The notes under the pieces were generated by a model. It was given only the letters and a program-made list of their open reading frames with translations. It was not told the DNA's origin and ran no database searches. Of a stretch of 64,000 nucleotides of DNA, positions 62,201 through 64,000 are shown one piece after another (position 1 is the stretch's first letter; each line of letters opens with the position of its first letter). Source of the stretch: Sorangium cellulosum (GTDB taxonomy: Bacteria > Myxococcota_A > Polyangia > Polyangiales > Polyangiaceae); contig NZ_CP012673.1 in assembly GCF_002950945.1 (NCBI RefSeq), positions 6,958,501 to 7,022,500 of the forward strand. The letters run 5' to 3'. Both the position numbers and the translations under genes were made by a program.

Positions 62201-64000
62201 TACAGCGCACGCACCGCCTCCTGCTCGGCGGAGCCCTCGGCGGCCGTGCGAAGCTGCCGGATGCGCTGCAGCTTCTCCAGGACGGCTTGATCGGTGAGCG
62301 GGATGCTCACGCCCAGCTCTTTGCGGACCGGGTCGTAGTCGAACGGGCCGTCCGGGCTGTTCCACATGCCCGGCGAGGTGTTCGAGAGCGGAACCCGGTA
62401 GCTGCTGGCGGCCGTGGCCCCAGGCGCTCCGCCGGTGCCGTGCAGCACGTGCGGGAAGAAGTGACGCGCCAGCGAGAGGAGCGGCTCTCCGGAGGCGTCG
62501 GTGGAGAGCCCGAAATCGTCGCGCAGCGAGCGCACGATGTACGTCCACCCGAGCTTCTGCGCGTGTTCGTCGTCGACCTCCACCTCCAGCAGCTTGCGGC
62601 GCAGACGCCACAGGCTGCCCTCGCACGCGTCATCCGGTGTGGCCAGTGGATCTTCGCGCGCCTCGTTGTCGGGCTGAAGCGGCAAGGGATCCTCGCCGGC
62701 CAGGTGCGGCTCGCTGCGCAACGCGAACAGCAGATCCCCGATGGCGAAGCGCGAGGCATAGATCTTCTGCAGGACCTCGACGAAGCGCAGGGTATGGCTC
62801 GGCCTGGCGAACCAGGTGTGAGCGCTCACGGCGGGATCGAAGCCGGCCAGCGCGGAGAGCGGGTCGAGGTTCTCGCTCAGCAGCTTGAGGAACCGAGGCG
62901 AGCGGGCGGCGCAGTGGTGCTTCTTGCGGGCGCACTCGCCGATGCGCTCGATCACGTGGCCCACGGCCCAGGCCCACTTGGAATGCTCCGGCCCCCGCCA
63001 CAGCGCGAGCAGATGCAGGTGCAGACCCGAGACCGCGGCCGATCCCTCGCGCGAATCGCGCAAGCGCAGGGCGAGGTCGTCGCACAGCATCTGGAAGGCC
63101 ACGAGCTGGCGCAGGAAGTCCGGGTTCAGCTCCCCCGAGCCCGAGCTCAGGCCCAGCTCGCGCGCGATCTCCCCGAACTCGGCCAGCGCGTAGCGGGCGC
63201 ACGGGAGCGCCTGGAGCTTGCGCCACAGACGCACGAAGATGGCGATGCGCCGGAGGCTTTCGCTCAGACCTTCCTGTCCGGAGCGAATGACCAGCCGGTA
63301 GTCGTCGGGACAGCACGGCTCGCAAGCGGGCAAGTCGGGGCTCGGAGGCGAGAGCGGCCCGTCGATGCCGATGTCCACGAAGCCGAGCTGGGCGAGCTCC
63401 ACCAGCTCGCAGTAGTCGAGCCCCAGGCGCGAGAGAAAGCTCGGCAGCGGGAGCACCTCGCCCGGAAAGCTCTCGCCCCCGGGCGACCCGTACAGCTCCG
63501 CGGTGGACGGCGCGCCCTCCCCGCCCGTGAACAGCGTGCTCTCCTCCGGAGTGATGCCGAGGTATTCGCAGGCGATCTCGAAGCGCACCGGATAGCGCCA
63601 CTGGTGCGCGGGGAAGCCGGTGGGCTCGGGAGCGCCAGGGCGCAGCACGAACTCGGTGATGTCGCGCCGGAAGACGCGCATGATCTCGAAGCGACTCGTG
63701 CACAGCCGGCGCAGATACGCGCGCACGATGGCCAGCGGCTCCGAGTAAGGAAGATTCGGGGCCGAGAAGTCGGTCTTCAGCACCTCGTAGGCCGCGGGCA
63801 AGGCGACCGGAGTGGCAGGCGAGGAGTGCTCGGGCAGCACGCCGAAGAGGAGCACGGGATCGTGCGCCGCGGGGTCGGCCTGGTGGGCCGGCGTCGCCAG
63901 CAGGTGATGGTGCAGGCTCGTTTGACTCGTGTCGTGGACGGCGCCCGCGGGCTGGGCGGTGCCCACGGCGACCTCGGTCACCAGGCGCTCCAGGCTCTCG
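56239..64000 (-). CDS. Tc toxin A subunit (TcA-like), 5' partial
   Basis: At least 2,580 residues; the frame is still open at the window edge, so the GTG at 63981 is probably internal. The N-terminal part has the VRP1 pattern of TcA and Salmonella 28.1-kDa virulence proteins (LPYSEPLAIVRAYL, about residues 77-90). A PA14-like insert sits near 770-915 (FAVTWNGVLLVEQGGDYTF). A coiled coil (about 2037-2093) precedes the TcB-binding region (about 2095-2395: ELTKHISL, LPEWLFDLDYPGHYMRRI). TcA pentamers bind cells and form the syringe through which the B-C cargo passes. Unusual is a ~190-residue C-terminal extension with a Cys-rich knot (CGCGEADCQDCGC, near 2500). It should be co-transcribed with the downstream TcB-TcC gene. 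Confidence 0.92.
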   Translation of the reverse strand, partial: ESLERLVTEVAVGTAQPAGAVHDTSQTSLHHHLLATPAHQADPAAHDPVLLFGVLPEHSSPATPVALPAAYEVLKTDFSAPNLPYSEPLAIVRAYLRRLCTSRFEIMRVFRRDITEFVLRPGAPEPTGFPAHQWRYPVRFEIACEYLGITPEESTLFTGGEGAPSTAELYGSPGGESFPGEVLPLPSFLSRLGLDYCELVELAQLGFVDIGIDGPLSPPSPDLPACEPCCPDDYRLVIRSGQEGLSESLRRIAIFVRLWRKLQALPCARYALAEFGEIARELGLSSGSGELNPDFLRQLVAFQMLCDDLALRLRDSREGSAAVSGLHLHLLALWRGPEHSKWAWAVGHVIERIGECARKKHHCAARSPRFLKLLSENLDPLSALAGFDPAVSAHTWFARPSHTLRFVEVLQKIYASRFAIGDLLFALRSEPHLAGEDPLPLQPDNEAREDPLATPDDACEGSLWRLRRKLLEVEVDDEHAQKLGWTYIVRSLRDDFGLSTDASGEPLLSLARHFFPHVLHGTGGAPGATAASSYRVPLSNTSPGMWNSPDGPFDYDPVRKELGVSIPLTDQAVLEKLQRIRQLRTAAEGSAEQEAVRALYFAPRRELARFAFLFPDFGEAERSLIEGPDEAARFAFFQRAFAVFQRRAVLIAQHLSEHVASVTGEPRKGGDQLAKLVLRHLFADENFALSAWEADSGVPPVLTWSDPAQAGALSALVGLVGTGLLGEYRAFAAGASADVLYRELRSPSRAFGEARDFWNAPVPTVLPALDLALSAAQGEFVGVRNGFALRNDDGTALGGAQGFAVTWNGVLLVEQGGDYTFHAGVPRPDGETPLPECPGHLRWRVSLRRGQRSWVLLSHHWDGDPASSSCSDSLSLRRGAYDLTIELIACPPAFERAESTLARQTGFELAYEGPDSADQVVAIPNDKLYVAAKNVRLGAGIGSRQDGFVEPAAYLNERYYSTLRDVRRTYQRAFRALLFAWRHGLHAEPSADDGQSELGYLLSKAESFAGITFYPSGGAFAPHRAWLDFDLLPVDDNYHPPAGDQRQHPSRPRAQALFDWWERIFDYTMLRTRANTAPERPAWLLFHEAAERHPDDPAHLLRHIGVDLSHAPLVLRYDPDFSLSGTGSDLENERWPVRIFHAELLLERVRRKFTVEDIRLAQPDRWAADNPAASGGTENLTRFVRRGYLENGQPRRYLELGSLNDPLRESARAALLAYLCRLDRVALPWGGFARNPRDLSDLLLIDVEAGLCQRASRIEEAVSAVQAFVRRTLLGLEPDWLAPAELPLVWERRFKTLVIWQACKGRVFYRENWIEWDELATSRRSEGFRLFEDQLRSTNLSIATPASLTQFEAPTPPPAPGHALVQAREPSVTRFVHPPQVEALGLMGTRDRHGRPTWLSDVNRSGLPSAVSPPNDVVTVLQLEHGERLPLWIESAIRLGARFLRVAAAGDPPASNTYRVHEPLPGCCVQCGTIHPPTLDEYYFWLTDAKHFAPVTQDANVSSTEAAPEGSGPASAWRSPEDLPTLLDWKGHPTLHLCWARVHNGELKQPRRSSDGLRLAADVTTRDLTLQLVGRFADSLKFEVVREGAPLSIGAPADPGAEVNATGLHGGDAPGFRYDLVTDSAEVLPLLEDPEEPGPFFNELAAYPYFLHHTPGAPLYPTLVFSLSVVAAGSLRAHCRYQAALGWYAAAASVHEDAAWCPDGQDGDERGTCCGSGEVSAPRARRRALYLSWLETSLAWADSLLRVNTPESFQQARVVLDSAARLLGPAPKTVASSSEGEDDSVQTVTTFFAEGVPLNPRLLALYERVADRRALVHACLSGRRLQNGKPQRDLPYFGEQALFDGWRASESSCDDEGLCCLHGGLYRLANRLPKALELANETRNLGAALLSAFEKGDAEYLSSLRATHERQILSLALDIRKNQWRETDWQVQALDFAKQIAQTRRRYTQGLIDAGLNTGERDFQDLTEAANGVRTAGNVSEIVAEIMHFIPDVHVGTVNFTTLPLGSKIAYVFQAVARIARTTSDILTATAGLRLTEGGWARREDDWRHQVEVLDLEIEQIERQRLGAERRRDMALRELNNQQRQLEQVGEVQDFLRDKFTSHELYLWLQKETAALYHQLYEVALHEARMAQRAYNLELGHESDCFLPTAPWDDLHEGLLAGERLSVALRQMESAYLCKNLREYELTKHISLRCFSPVFLMQLKTTGCTEIELPEWLFDLDYPGHYMRRIRSVSLTLPCVTGPYQGIQCRLTLLSSRIRVDPRLRGPDGRCCDEPPVVPTPDPCACHDSSVQLASAPTPLADAYAVLPGDSRVVQRYGAHSAIATSSGQNDAGLFEVSFADPRYLPFEYEGAVSRWRIELPLENNYFDLDTLSDCVMHLRYTAREGGSVLAAAARASASRALPDGGVRLFEVRREWPDLWARLSTPHKPKAGGPRTLELRWGRDSFAFLPGQRELHVVRLELLFELEQPRAVRGECTRPCAEVVSDARASHTLVLSVKDPHGCGCGEADCQDCGCRLLHIDCVASEAWPGLYHGALTVELPVPPEECTVAELRFPERVGKVARAYVLCGYRAERLPSASLPAGGSP

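Overview
The window is very GC-rich, with G/C in most third codon positions. It carries modular type I polyketide synthases (PKS) with DNA-level duplicated AT-DH cassettes, a Tc-type insecticidal toxin locus and decayed insertion sequences. This gene content and base composition suggest a myxobacterium (Myxococcota, Sorangium/Polyangium-like). That is an inference; no rRNA or housekeeping marker is present.

Region 1 (1-41762, + strand): the 3' part of a large modular PKS. Four collinear genes overlap at their stop/start codons. Gene 1 is cut by the window edge and shows only KR-ACP and a docking tail. Gene 2 holds modules A (KS-AT-degenerate KR-ACP), B (KS-AT-DH-KR-ACP) and C (KS-AT-DH-KR-ACP); an 8-C run at 12513-12520 breaks its frame between KS and AT of module C. 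Gene 3 holds modules D (KS-AT-DH-ER-KR-ACP), E and F (KS-AT-DH-KR-ACP). Gene 4 holds module G (KS-AT-DH-KR-ACP), a thioesterase and, in the same open frame, a multi-pass membrane domain with the three histidine boxes of the fatty acid hydroxylase superfamily. AT motifs predict methylmalonyl (A, D, E, F), malonyl (B, C) and an atypical VASH extender (G). A crotonyl-CoA carboxylase/reductase gene lies convergently just downstream (41858-43012), so an ethylmalonyl or other alkylmalonyl unit in module G is plausible. By colinearity the chain end would be a 2-alkyl-4,6,8,14-tetramethyl polyene acid, with a saturated C8-C9 and possibly a 15-ketone.

Region 2 (43013-45017): an insertion-sequence graveyard. 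It has a 5'-truncated P-loop ATPase fragment, IS66-type and IS1380-like transposase remnants, another gene fragment and a 44-bp direct repeat.

Region 3 (45018-48281, + strand): one unusual gene that fuses two GT2 glycosyltransferase domains, a GT25-type domain and an ATP-grasp ligase domain.

Region 4 (48348-64000, - strand): a Tc toxin operon. A TcA-like subunit (5' end beyond the window) is followed by a fused TcB-TcC protein with an Rhs core and a variable C-terminal region, then a 76-residue two-helix membrane protein 6 bp behind it. Known Tc systems use the A subunit as receptor-binding injector and the B-C cocoon as toxin carrier; the same division of labour is inferred here.

Long open frames antiparallel to the PKS and toxin genes are composition shadows and are not annotated.
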